From Chitinophagaceae bacterium (GTDB taxonomy: Bacteria > Bacteroidota > Bacteroidia > Chitinophagales > Chitinophagaceae), in contig JANYEU010000121.1 in the NCBI GenBank assembly GCA_025362915.1, positions 1 through 15,656 on the forward strand: a DNA stretch of 15,656 nt. Reading direction: 5' to 3'. Both the position numbers and the translations under genes were made by a program. The notes under the pieces were generated by a model. It saw only the letters and a list, made by a program, of their open reading frames with translations. It searched no databases and was not told the origin of the DNA. Shown piece after piece: positions 7,465 to 14,375 of the stretch. Positions within the stretch are counted from its first letter, which is position 1. Each line of letters starts with the position of its first letter.

Positions 7465-7838
7465 AGAAACGGGTGAGTTTTTGCATCTAATAACTCTCTC
7501 TTATAATGAAAATGCCTCCAAATGGAGCGAAGTTACCTTCAAACGCAACGAAGTCGTCTTCAAATGCAACGAAGTCGTCTTCAAACGCAATGAAGTCGCC
7601 TTCAAATGCAACGAAGTCGTCTTCAAACGCAACGAAGTCGTCTTCAAATGCAACGAAGTCGTCTTCAAACGCAATGAAGTCGCCTTCAAACGCAACGAAG
7701 TCGTCTTCAAACGCAACGAAGTCGTCTTCAAACGGCACGAACTTCCCGTTTATACAACGAACTTCCCGTTTATACAACGTACTTGCCTAAGTTCGTGATG
7801 TACTTGCCCGAGTTCGTGATGTACTCACCCGTTTCTAC
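7465..7838. repeat. composite repeat locus with inverted flanks
   Basis: The 14-bp sequence AGAAACGGGTGAGT at 7465-7478 is repeated exactly in inverse orientation (ACTCACCCGTTTCT) at 7823-7836, enclosing the whole 21-bp array and a second set of degenerate units. The right copy is itself the last of five degenerate 20-22 bp units at 7736-7755, 7756-7775, 7776-7797, 7798-7818 and 7819-7838, so the left copy reads as one unit turned round. Within these units CACGAACTT (7736-7744) and AAGTTCGTG (7789-7797) are also exact inverses. No transposase gene or clear target-site duplication is seen. Confidence 0.8.
7505..7735. repeat. 21-bp tandem repeat array, 11 units
   Basis: Nine well-conserved head-to-tail units of exactly 21 bp run from 7547 to 7735 (starts at 7547, 7568, 7589, and so on to 7715), preceded by two degenerate units at 7505-7525 and 7526-7546. 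Each unit begins AACGAAGTCG (or AATGAAGTCG) and ends CTTCAAACGC or CTTCAAATGC. Variation is confined almost wholly to C/T at three positions, and the C/T pattern differs between neighbours. The units contain no stop codon in five of six frames, so long ORFs appear on both strands merely because of the repetition. In one plus frame the heptapeptide is NEVVFK[RC]. Units abut without spacers, so this is not CRISPR. Confidence 0.93.
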
Positions 7839-8038
7839 AGCTTATTCAAATTATTAAGTCGGATTTGAAAAGAAATTTAGCGTTAACTATCCTTTTAGGC
7901 ATCATAAGCCACCCGTTGGTAAAACTAAACTGGTAGGGAGTATCTAGCTAACTAATACATTTACTTATATTCCGTTATTGCATTCAGCTAACTTGGCGTA
8001 GGTAAACTTCTTTAGCGTATAAAGTAATTTGTGTAAAC
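7839..8038. other. intergenic stretch without a recognised gene
   Basis: Together with 7336-7464 this is the unexplained part of the 777-bp gap between the membrane-protein gene and mazG. Both are AT-rich, and I see no conserved ORF, tRNA, riboswitch or terminator in them. Confidence 0.6.
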
Positions 8039-8079
8039 GAGAGTACTAGTTTATACTCTCCGAGGAAACAGTATTTTTG
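8039..8079 (+). promoter_or_regulatory. mazG promoter with overlapping inverted repeat
   Basis: TATTTTTG at 8072-8079 matches the Bacteroidota -7 element TAnnTTTG. TTTA at 8050-8053 is a near match to the -33 TTTG, with an 18-bp spacer. The inverted repeat GAGAGTA (8039-8045) / TACTCTC (8054-8060) encloses the -33 element in its 8-bp loop, as a repressor operator might. Transcription would start about 8083-8086, leaving a leader of about 30 bases before the ATG at 8113. Confidence 0.45.
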
Positions 8080-8112
8080 GCAGCGAATATTTCATCACTC
8101 ATAAATACATAT

Positions 8113-8886
8113 ATGCTTTCGGATAAATTTTTACAACTGGTACAAATAATGGATGACCTGCGGGAAAAATGCCCTTGGGATAAAAAACAAACCATTCATA
8201 CGCTGCGACCGCTTACCATAGAGGAAACTTATGAACTAACGGATGCTATTACTGCCGAAGATTGGCAGGGGATAAAGGAAGAACTGGGCGATGTGATGCT
8301 TCACCTGTTGTTTTATAGTAAGATTGGGGCAGAACAAGGTCAGTTTACGTTGGAGGATGTGCTGGAAGGGATTAGTAAGAAGTTGATTCATCGTCACCCA
8401 CACATTTATGGCGACGTGAAAGTGAATGACGAGGAGGATGTGAAACGCAACTGGGAACAACTGAAACTAAAGGAAGGTAAAGGCAAGAAAAGTGTACTGG
8501 AAGGTGTGCCAAAGTCGCTGCCATCGATGGTGAAGGCGACACGGATACAGGAAAAAGCCATGCAAGTGGGTTTTGAATGGGAAAATAAGGAGGACGTTTG
8601 GAAGAAAGTGGAGGAGGAAATAGGGGAATTGCACGAGGCGATAGCGGAAGATGACAAGGCGCATATAGAAGAAGAATTTGGTGATGTATTGTTTAGCCTG
8701 ATTAACTATGCACGGTTTTTGAAGATAGATGCAGAGGGCGTTTTAGAGAAAACCAATGTAAAATTCATCAACAGGTTTCAACAAATGGAAGTGATTGCGG
8801 CGGAAAAGGGAAAGAACCTGGCGGACATGAGCCTTACGGAAATGGATGACATCTGGAATGAGGTGAAAAAGAGGAGGAAATTGTGA
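8113..8886 (+). CDS. mazG: MazG, nucleoside triphosphate pyrophosphohydrolase
   Basis: This 257-residue all-alpha enzyme hydrolyses (d)NTPs to the monophosphate and pyrophosphate, cleaning aberrant nucleotides from the cytoplasmic pool. Two tandem MazG domains are visible, as in E. coli MazG. The N-terminal one has LREKCPWDKKQT, EETYEL (Glu37, Glu38, Glu41) and EELGDVMLHLL (Glu57, Asp60). The C-terminal one has EEEIGELHEAI and EEEFGDVLFSLINYARF. Both carry the E-x-x-E plus E-x-x-D metal-binding set. The link between them, HRHPHIYGDV, is also typical. The frame is open back to a TTG at 8077, but that TTG is part of the -7 promoter element. ATG at 8113 gives MLSDKFLQLVQIMDDLREKC, the normal family start, so I chose it. 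It is followed after 119 bp by the histidine kinase gene. Confidence 0.95.
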   Translation: MLSDKFLQLVQIMDDLREKCPWDKKQTIHTLRPLTIEETYELTDAITAEDWQGIKEELGDVMLHLLFYSKIGAEQGQFTLEDVLEGISKKLIHRHPHIYGDVKVNDEEDVKRNWEQLKLKEGKGKKSVLEGVPKSLPSMVKATRIQEKAMQVGFEWENKEDVWKKVEEEIGELHEAIAEDDKAHIEEEFGDVLFSLINYARFLKIDAEGVLEKTNVKFINRFQQMEVIAAEKGKNLADMSLTEMDDIWNEVKKRRKL

Positions 8887-8950
8887 ATGGTTAGTTATCG
8901 GTTTTGGAGTAATAAGACTAGATAACTTTATTCTTAATGTACTTTATAAA

Positions 8951-8984
8951 CTTTGTGCTACTTTCTGTCTTAGTGTCTTTGTGG
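8951..8984 (+). repeat. short degenerate octamer repeats (CTTTGTG type)
   Basis: CTTTGTG at 8951-8957 recurs at 8977-8983, with CTTTCTG (8961) and CTTAGTG (8969) between. The last three copies have an 8-bp period. They lie in the 119-bp gap between mazG and the kinase gene. No hairpin is seen, so it is unlikely to be an intrinsic terminator. Confidence 0.45.
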
Positions 8985-9005
8985 CAAAAAAATAAATAGA
9001 ACTAC

Positions 9006-12000
9006 TTGATAAATACACTACGGATAGCTATTTACAAACACGGGTACTTGCTGATAATTGCAGCATGGCTATTTACAATTTCGTTTGTACTGACAAACTA
9101 TATAACGTACGATTCCTCGCTGGGCAAAGCGAAAGATAAACTGGAAGCCAAGATAATTGCTACTGAAAAACGTGTGCAAAAGGTGATAAGGGATACCGCC
9201 TTGCTACAAAACCTTTTGAGCGATACAGCCACTGATAAAAAGTTAACCAGCATAGACGAACCCTTTGGTTTGTATCTGTACAAGCTCAATGATGTGGGCA
9301 ATCCGGTATTGAGTTATTGGAACAGTAATGTTTATACCATCTCCCCCGAAGAACTGCAGCAAAAGGACGATTACTACTATGCCGTAAACCAAAATGGAAA
9401 GCAGGAAATAATAAAACAATTGATTGGCATCAGGGGGAAAAAGGTAATTCTAATGGCCGTCATACCAATAGAATGGAAATATTTTATAGATAATAAATAC
9501 CTCCACAATAAGTTTGATGGCTTTCCGGAACTAAGCGAACGATACGAAATAAGTAATGATAGGGGGGCGTTGCCAATTGTAAATTCGCAGAAGGACATTC
9601 TGTTTAAGATTAATTTAAAGGAAGGGCACATATATGCCCCCTACGACTTGTTTACCATCTTTTTGAGGCTGCTATTTGTATTGATGCTCATTATGTTTAT
9701 CAATAGGGTAGCCAATGATCTGGCAGCAAAACATGGAATAAGGATTGCTATGGTATTGTTTGTTTCCTTGATAGTATTGTTTAGGGCGGGCACTTATTTT
9801 TATTCTTTTCCGTTTGATTATAGTAGGCTAGGGCTGTTTGATCCGTCAGTATATGCGTCAAACTTCCTGCATCCATCATTGGGTCATCTATTGATAAATG
9901 CTATCCTGCTATTCTGGATTGTAGGTTTCTGGAAGTTTAGTACATTAAGATACACTCCTTCCTCTTTTTATAAAAGGTACTGGTTTGCGAAGTATGTAAA
10001 TATTGTTTTGCTGCTGATGATTGTTTTTGGCATGACGAATATAGTGAGTACAATGGTACTCGATTCCAAAATATCGTTTGATGTAACCCATTTTTTTAGC
10101 CTTGATTATTTTAGCGTTATCAGCTTTGTCACACTGGCGTTTCTAGGCATTACCTTCTATCATTTGTCGCACATATTGTTACGGCCCGTGTTTGCCCTAC
10201 GTTCGCCTTTGTACTCGCAATTGATAATAGCGGCAGTGGTGGGGCTACTGTATAGCAGTAGTTATATCAATACCAATTCCAGGCTGAATGTGTGGGTGCT
10301 TATATGGGTGGTGATATATCTGTTTATCATCAATAAAAGCAAGCGCGACATCGGTCTCTCCATACAGAAATCTCCGCTGTTTCTTTTCTGGATAATGTTT
10401 TTTGCCTTATCCATCACCCTGCTCATCAGTTGGCAGAACCAGATAATTGGTCTTGCACAGAGAAAGAAGCTGGCAGAGCGGCTGGTGTTGCAAAGCGTTA
10501 CCAATGGAGAAAACGTGCTGAGTGTTGCGGTATCTAATATCAATGCCAAGATATTGGAAGATAACTACCAACGGCTGCTGACAGAAAAGAGTAATAAGGA
10601 GATAAAGGATAGTATACTGAATGAAAATTTTACGGGTTATCTAAACAGGTTCGAGACGGGTATTTATACGTTCAATCATTTCTATCAGCCGTTATTTAAC
10701 GAGGATACTGTTTATAATTATGCATCGCTCAGTGCAATAATAAGTCTGCGGGGTAAGCAAACCGATATACCCAGCCTCTATGCATGGGAGAATAGTCCAG
10801 ACCAGGAAAGTTATATCTATTCATTGGCAATCGGTGATCCGGAGAAACCTTATGGGTATTTGTTTTTAGTACTTAAGCCTAAGATGTATAAGAGCGAGGC
10901 TTTATACCCGGTACTATTTAGCCAACCAGGTGAAGAGGAGAACTTTAACGAACAAAGCCAATATGCGCAGGCATTGTATGTAAATGGCAAGCTGGTTACC
11001 AAGTATAATGACTATGATTTTCCGTTGAAGATGGAAAAGGCAAAGGTGCTTCCTTACGATTTTGTGAAGAAAACCAATGGTAATACCGAGGAGTTATGGT
11101 ACAATGGTGGTAACAGTAAGATAGCGGTGATAGCACAGGAGAATAACAGATTTTTGGAAGTGCTTACCCTGTTTGCCTACATATTCTTAACCTTTCTGGT
11201 GGTGATAGGATCTTTCCATCTGGGCGATTTTCTACTAAGGACAAAGGTTCGTAGCTTAAACTTCCGTACCGCCTTACGGCTTACCATGCAGGCACAGATA
11301 CTCGCTACGGTAATCTTTATCAGCATCTTTTCTTTTATAGTTATTGGCACGGCTACCATCTTATATTTTACCAATAGGTTCAACGAAACAAACCAGAAAC
11401 GACTTTCTACCTCCATAGGTATCATTGCCAATGAAATATCTAAAAGGCTTAGTCAGGTGCAACCAGAAAGATTCTTAAGTGATAGCATCTCTGCAACGAG
11501 TGTGGGATTTGTGAATGATTTTGAGCGGCAGATAGCTGAGGTTTCCGAAACACACAACGTGGATATTAACTTCTATAGCCTGTCTGGCAACCTGATTGCC
11601 TCCACACAACCGCATATTTATAGCAAACAATTGTTGGATACAAGAATTAATCCTTCTGCCTACTATCACCTTCAATATGATGGGCGGAGTAGGTTTATGC
11701 AAAAGGAAAAAATTGGTTCGCTGGAATACCTAAGTATGTATATGCCGGTGCTTGATGATGCTGGAAAGGTGTTTGCGTATATAAACATACCGTACCTCAA
11801 CTCGCAGTTGGAATTAAATCAAGAGATATCCAGTTTTATCGCTACTATCATTAACCTGAATGCCTTTATCTTTCTGGTGGCGGGCGCTTTCTCCTTTCTG
11901 ATAACAGAGCGTGTGGTGGCTTCTTTCGACATCATTACCAGCAAGATGCGGGAGGTGAACATTGGTAAAAAGAATGAGATAATAGTGTGGGAGAAGCAGG

Positions 12001-12743
12001 ATGAAATAGGCGAACTGGTGAATGAATACAATAAGATGGTGCAGAAACTGGAGGAAAGTGCCGATGCCCTTGCCCGAAGTGAACGGGAAGGTGCCTGGCG
12101 CGAGATGGCAAAGCAGGTGGCACACGAAATAAAGAATCCACTTACACCCATGAAGCTAAGTATCCAATACCTACAGCGTGCCATCGATAATGATATGCCC
12201 AATGCAAAGGAACTTTCGCAACGGGTGGCAGATACATTGATAACGCAAATAGACCAGTTGGCAAAGATTGCGAGCGATTTCTCCCAGTTTGCCAACATAG
12301 ATAATGCAAACATTGAGAAGGCAGACATCAGTAAGAAGCTGGAAGGGATTGTGCAGTTATACAAACAGACAGATTCGGTGGTGATTGATTATAAAAAATA
12401 TCCTCCGGTATATGTGATGGGAGATAAGGTGCAACTCAGCCGCCTCTTTACTAACTTGGTAAAGAATGCAATAGAATCTGTGGAGGAAGGTATTTGTCAC
12501 ATAGTAATAAGACAGACAATGGCAGATAATCACCTTACCATTACCATAAAAGACAACGGTAAAGGCATTGAACCGGAGATGGCTGCGCATATATTCCAGC
12601 CAAACTTTACCACCAAGACTTCGGGTACGGGGCTTGGGTTGGCCATCAGTAAAGGCATTGTAGAGAAGTTAAGGGGCAGCATTGAATTTCAGACAGAAGT
12701 TGATAAGGGTACTACATTCAGTATCAGGTTGCCAATGGTTTGA
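9006..12743 (+). CDS. large NtrY-like membrane sensor histidine kinase
   Basis: This 1245-residue kinase would sense a signal at the membrane and phosphorylate a response regulator. About 12 transmembrane helices are readable: one at 13-31, a cluster of eight at about 213-477, then singles near 719-740, 765-788 and 946-966. Extracytoplasmic segments lie at about 32-210, 478-718 and 789-945. A HAMP-like linker follows (about 966-1020, EKQDEIGELVNEYNKMVQKLE). Then comes HisKA with the phospho-acceptor His1040 in KQVAHEIKNPLTPMKLSIQY, and a HATPase domain with Asn1154 (LVKNAIESV), Asp1183 (DNGKGIE) and GTGLGLAISKG from Gly1207. No receiver gene is adjacent. The start is TTG at 9006. A stop at 8997-8999 excludes anything longer, and the next in-frame starts would lose the first helix. 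The catalytic core is complete. Confidence 0.93.
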   Translation: MINTLRIAIYKHGYLLIIAAWLFTISFVLTNYITYDSSLGKAKDKLEAKIIATEKRVQKVIRDTALLQNLLSDTATDKKLTSIDEPFGLYLYKLNDVGNPVLSYWNSNVYTISPEELQQKDDYYYAVNQNGKQEIIKQLIGIRGKKVILMAVIPIEWKYFIDNKYLHNKFDGFPELSERYEISNDRGALPIVNSQKDILFKINLKEGHIYAPYDLFTIFLRLLFVLMLIMFINRVANDLAAKHGIRIAMVLFVSLIVLFRAGTYFYSFPFDYSRLGLFDPSVYASNFLHPSLGHLLINAILLFWIVGFWKFSTLRYTPSSFYKRYWFAKYVNIVLLLMIVFGMTNIVSTMVLDSKISFDVTHFFSLDYFSVISFVTLAFLGITFYHLSHILLRPVFALRSPLYSQLIIAAVVGLLYSSSYINTNSRLNVWVLIWVVIYLFIINKSKRDIGLSIQKSPLFLFWIMFFALSITLLISWQNQIIGLAQRKKLAERLVLQSVTNGENVLSVAVSNINAKILEDNYQRLLTEKSNKEIKDSILNENFTGYLNRFETGIYTFNHFYQPLFNEDTVYNYASLSAIISLRGKQTDIPSLYAWENSPDQESYIYSLAIGDPEKPYGYLFLVLKPKMYKSEALYPVLFSQPGEEENFNEQSQYAQALYVNGKLVTKYNDYDFPLKMEKAKVLPYDFVKKTNGNTEELWYNGGNSKIAVIAQENNRFLEVLTLFAYIFLTFLVVIGSFHLGDFLLRTKVRSLNFRTALRLTMQAQILATVIFISIFSFIVIGTATILYFTNRFNETNQKRLSTSIGIIANEISKRLSQVQPERFLSDSISATSVGFVNDFERQIAEVSETHNVDINFYSLSGNLIASTQPHIYSKQLLDTRINPSAYYHLQYDGRSRFMQKEKIGSLEYLSMYMPVLDDAGKVFAYINIPYLNSQLELNQEISSFIATIINLNAFIFLVAGAFSFLITERVVASFDIITSKMREVNIGKKNEIIVWEKQDEIGELVNEYNKMVQKLEESADALARSEREGAWREMAKQVAHEIKNPLTPMKLSIQYLQRAIDNDMPNAKELSQRVADTLITQIDQLAKIASDFSQFANIDNANIEKADISKKLEGIVQLYKQTDSVVIDYKKYPPVYVMGDKVQLSRLFTNLVKNAIESVEEGICHIVIRQTMADNHLTITIKDNGKGIEPEMAAHIFQPNFTTKTSGTGLGLAISKGIVEKLRGSIEFQTEVDKGTTFSIRLPMV

Positions 12744-12820
12744 TAGACTTTTTGACCTGATTTATAAACACTTTATAATGTTCTAGAAGGGGCGGGTGGT
12801 CTCAAACTTTCAGAAGTCAT

Positions 12821-12828
12821 TATATTTG
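12821..12828 (+). promoter_or_regulatory. -7 promoter element of the second toxin-antitoxin operon
   Basis: TATATTTG matches TAnnTTTG and lies 17 bp before the GTG start at 12846, giving an expected leader of only about 10-14 bases. A -33 TTG is not present at the usual spacing. The short leader resembles that of the first toxin-antitoxin operon. Confidence 0.45.
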
Positions 12829-12845
12829 TAGATAAACTAGTAAAA

Positions 12846-13088
12846 GTGGAAACAAAGTTGACTTTAAAGTTAGAACAAAAAGTGGTGCAAAAGGCAAAAG
12901 GGCTTGCAAAGGCACGAAAAACAAGTTTATCCAAGCTTGTAGAGGATTATTTACAACAGATTACCAATGATCAAGAGGAAAATGATATTGCCCCAATAAC
13001 CAAGAGTTTGTCTGGTGTAATAAATCTGGATAGTTCAACGGATAATAAGTCTTCATACACAGACTTTCTTATCAACAAATACAAATAA
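12846..13088 (+). CDS. DUF6364-like antitoxin of a PIN-toxin module
   Basis: This 80-residue protein starts with GTG. Residues 1-42 (TKLTLKLEQKVVQKAKGLAKARKTSLSKLVEDYL) look like a ribbon-helix-helix DNA-binding domain: a short strand with alternating residues, then helices, with KTSLSKLVEDYLQ as the second helix. This matches the DUF6364 antitoxins commonly paired with PIN toxins in Bacteroidota. The tail is flexible and charged (NDQEENDIAPITKSLSGVINL), suitable for toxin binding. It should neutralise the toxin and autoregulate the operon. The toxin ATG follows the stop codon with no gap (TAA at 13086-13088, ATG at 13089), so translation is likely coupled. The GTG is supported by the promoter element just upstream. 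Confidence 0.8.
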   Translation: METKLTLKLEQKVVQKAKGLAKARKTSLSKLVEDYLQQITNDQEENDIAPITKSLSGVINLDSSTDNKSSYTDFLINKYK

Positions 13089-13520
13089 ATGCTAGAAGTA
13101 TTTGTTGACACAGATGTAACCCTCGATTTGCTAAGCCAAAGACAACCATTTTACATTCATTCTGCCAAGTTATTTTCCGCAGCAGAAAGAGGTGAAATAA
13201 AAATAAGTATATCTTCCTTATCATTTTCTAACCTAAACTATATCCTGTCCAAACAATACTCTGCAACCCATTCGATAGATATACTCAGAAAGCTTAAGTC
13301 GATTGTTAACGTATTATCTGTTACAGAAAGAGAGATAGCACTTGCACTTGTTTCTGATTTTAAGGATTTTGAAGATGCGATCCAGTACTTTTCTGCAATA
13401 GAAAATGGTATCAGGATTATCATTACAAGAAATCTGGCAGACTATCAAACATCATCCATACCAGTGATGACTGCCGAGCAGTTTTTAATACCCATCACTC
13501 AAACTAGTTCTTCGCTCTAG
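13089..13520 (+). CDS. PIN-domain toxin (VapC-like) of the second module
   Basis: This 143-residue putative RNase toxin is controlled by the preceding antitoxin. PIN features are Asp7 in FVDTDVTLDLLSQRQPF, SISSLSFSNLNYILSK in the second conserved block, Asp93/Asp96 in DFKDFEDAIQYFSA, and TRNLADY (Thr113-Tyr119) near the end. The position where VapC proteins have a catalytic Glu after the second beta strand is here Asn48 or a neighbour, a variation seen in this PIN subgroup. Whether it alters metal binding is unknown. It belongs to a different PIN branch from the toxin at 4120-4521, and its antitoxin is also unrelated. The last 17 bp overlap the 3' end of the convergent ABC ATPase gene, so the two transcripts are antisense to each other at their ends. 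Confidence 0.83.
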   Translation: MLEVFVDTDVTLDLLSQRQPFYIHSAKLFSAAERGEIKISISSLSFSNLNYILSKQYSATHSIDILRKLKSIVNVLSVTEREIALALVSDFKDFEDAIQYFSAIENGIRIIITRNLADYQTSSIPVMTAEQFLIPITQTSSSL

Positions 13521-14241
13521 GTTTATAATCCATTATATCCAACTTCTCCGTGCAGAAATCATATTCGTGCACATCATTACTGCACACAATAACCAGTTTT
13601 TGTGTACAATAATCTTTTATCAGTTGATGATATAAGGCATAGCCAACCGCATCCAGATTGGTGCAAGGTTCATCCAACAAAAGGATGGGCACATCCGAAA
13701 AGATAGCTTGGGCGAGTTTCATACGCTGCTTCATTCCACTACTATAAAACCGTATTTGTTTATCGGCGGCAGCCTTCAATCCTACAATTTCTAATATTTC
13801 TTTTATACTGATGCCAGATAATAAAGGTTTGAAAGCTGCATGAAATGTCAATGCCTCTGTAGCCGTCATCTCTTCCACCAATTCAAGATACGGCGCAGCA
13901 ATGGAGAGATGTTGGTAGAGTATTTCATTGTTAACCGTTAACCGTTTACCGTTAACCGAAGAACCGTTGCCACTATTGACGGACTGTGCTTGGTAAACGG
14001 TTAACGGTAAACGGTTAACGGTTGACGGCTTACTGTTCACTGCTAACTCCTCACTGCTAACTGCAACACTGCCCTCGCTCGCATTGATTGCTCCAGCTAT
14101 TGTTTGCAATAAGGTACTTTTTCCACTACCATTAGGGCCGGTTATGGCATAAGATGTACCAGCACTGAATGTATAATTACAGTTACGGAATATCCATTCC
14201 CTATTAAAGCGTTTGCCGGTATTTATCAGTTGAATCTGCAT
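13504..14241 (-). CDS. ABC transporter ATP-binding protein with in-frame repeat insertion
   Basis: This 245-residue cytoplasmic ATPase subunit would power an ABC transporter whose permease is not in the window. Walker A is GPNGSGKST (35-43), the signature motif YSSGMKQ (166-172), Walker B ILLLDE (186-191, catalytic Glu191) and the D-loop TNLD (194-197). The H-loop His is replaced: the motif reads VCSNDVHEYDF with Asn222 where most have His, so hydrolysis may differ from the standard mechanism. Residues about 58-104, between Walker A and the YLELVEEMTATEALTFHAAF helical region, are encoded by heptamer repeat DNA (13930-14068). They give a Ser/Asn/Val-rich stretch (VNSKPSTVNRLPLT) unlike any ABC family sequence. 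The frame and all flanking motifs are intact, so I call it a functional gene carrying an insertion. ATG at 14241 fits the family start. Confidence 0.88.
   Translation of the reverse strand: MQIQLINTGKRFNREWIFRNCNYTFSAGTSYAITGPNGSGKSTLLQTIAGAINASEGSVAVSSEELAVNSKPSTVNRLPLTVYQAQSVNSGNGSSVNGKRLTVNNEILYQHLSIAAPYLELVEEMTATEALTFHAAFKPLLSGISIKEILEIVGLKAAADKQIRFYSSGMKQRMKLAQAIFSDVPILLLDEPCTNLDAVGYALYHQLIKDYCTQKLVIVCSNDVHEYDFCTEKLDIMDYKPRAKN
13930..14068. repeat. heptamer repeat foldback inside the ABC ATPase gene
   Basis: Left arm 13930-13957 has four 7-bp units, GTTAACC except one GTTTACC. The right side from 13992 to 14068 has eleven consecutive 7-bp units in the opposite orientation: GGTAAAC and GGTTAAC alternating first, then decaying through GGTTGAC and GGCTTAC to TGCTAAC. 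The left arm and 13999-14026 are inverse complements at 27 of 28 positions, with 41 bp between, so the region can fold back strongly. The period of 7 differs from the codon length, so successive units are translated in different frames and the peptide repeats only every 21 bp. Confidence 0.92.
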
Positions 14242-14375
14242 GATGGGGAGTAAGTAAATATTTGCTAGAATGAATGATTAGAGCGGATAAAATTAATGGG
14301 TTTAGAGATATTATCATTTTATAAGCTTTTGATTTGGGCAAATAGCAACGTTATTTTACTGTGGAGTTTACGCTA

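Noticed and set aside
7547..7735. CRISPR array
   Set aside because: The units are directly adjacent with no unique spacers, and no cas genes are present.
7481..7798. ORFs on both strands across the 21-bp array that could encode a heptapeptide-repeat protein
   Set aside because: The unit has no stop in five of six frames, so openness is a by-product of repetition. The plus-strand ORF starts with TTG, has no promoter match, and its ends are not protein-like.
8077..8112. Longer MazG N-terminus starting at TTG 8077
   Set aside because: The TTG is part of the TATTTTTG promoter element, and homologous MazG proteins begin where ATG 8113 does.
13504..14241. ABC ATPase as a pseudogene broken by repeat insertion
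   Set aside because: The insertion keeps the frame, and Walker A, signature, Walker B and D-loop are all intact on either side.
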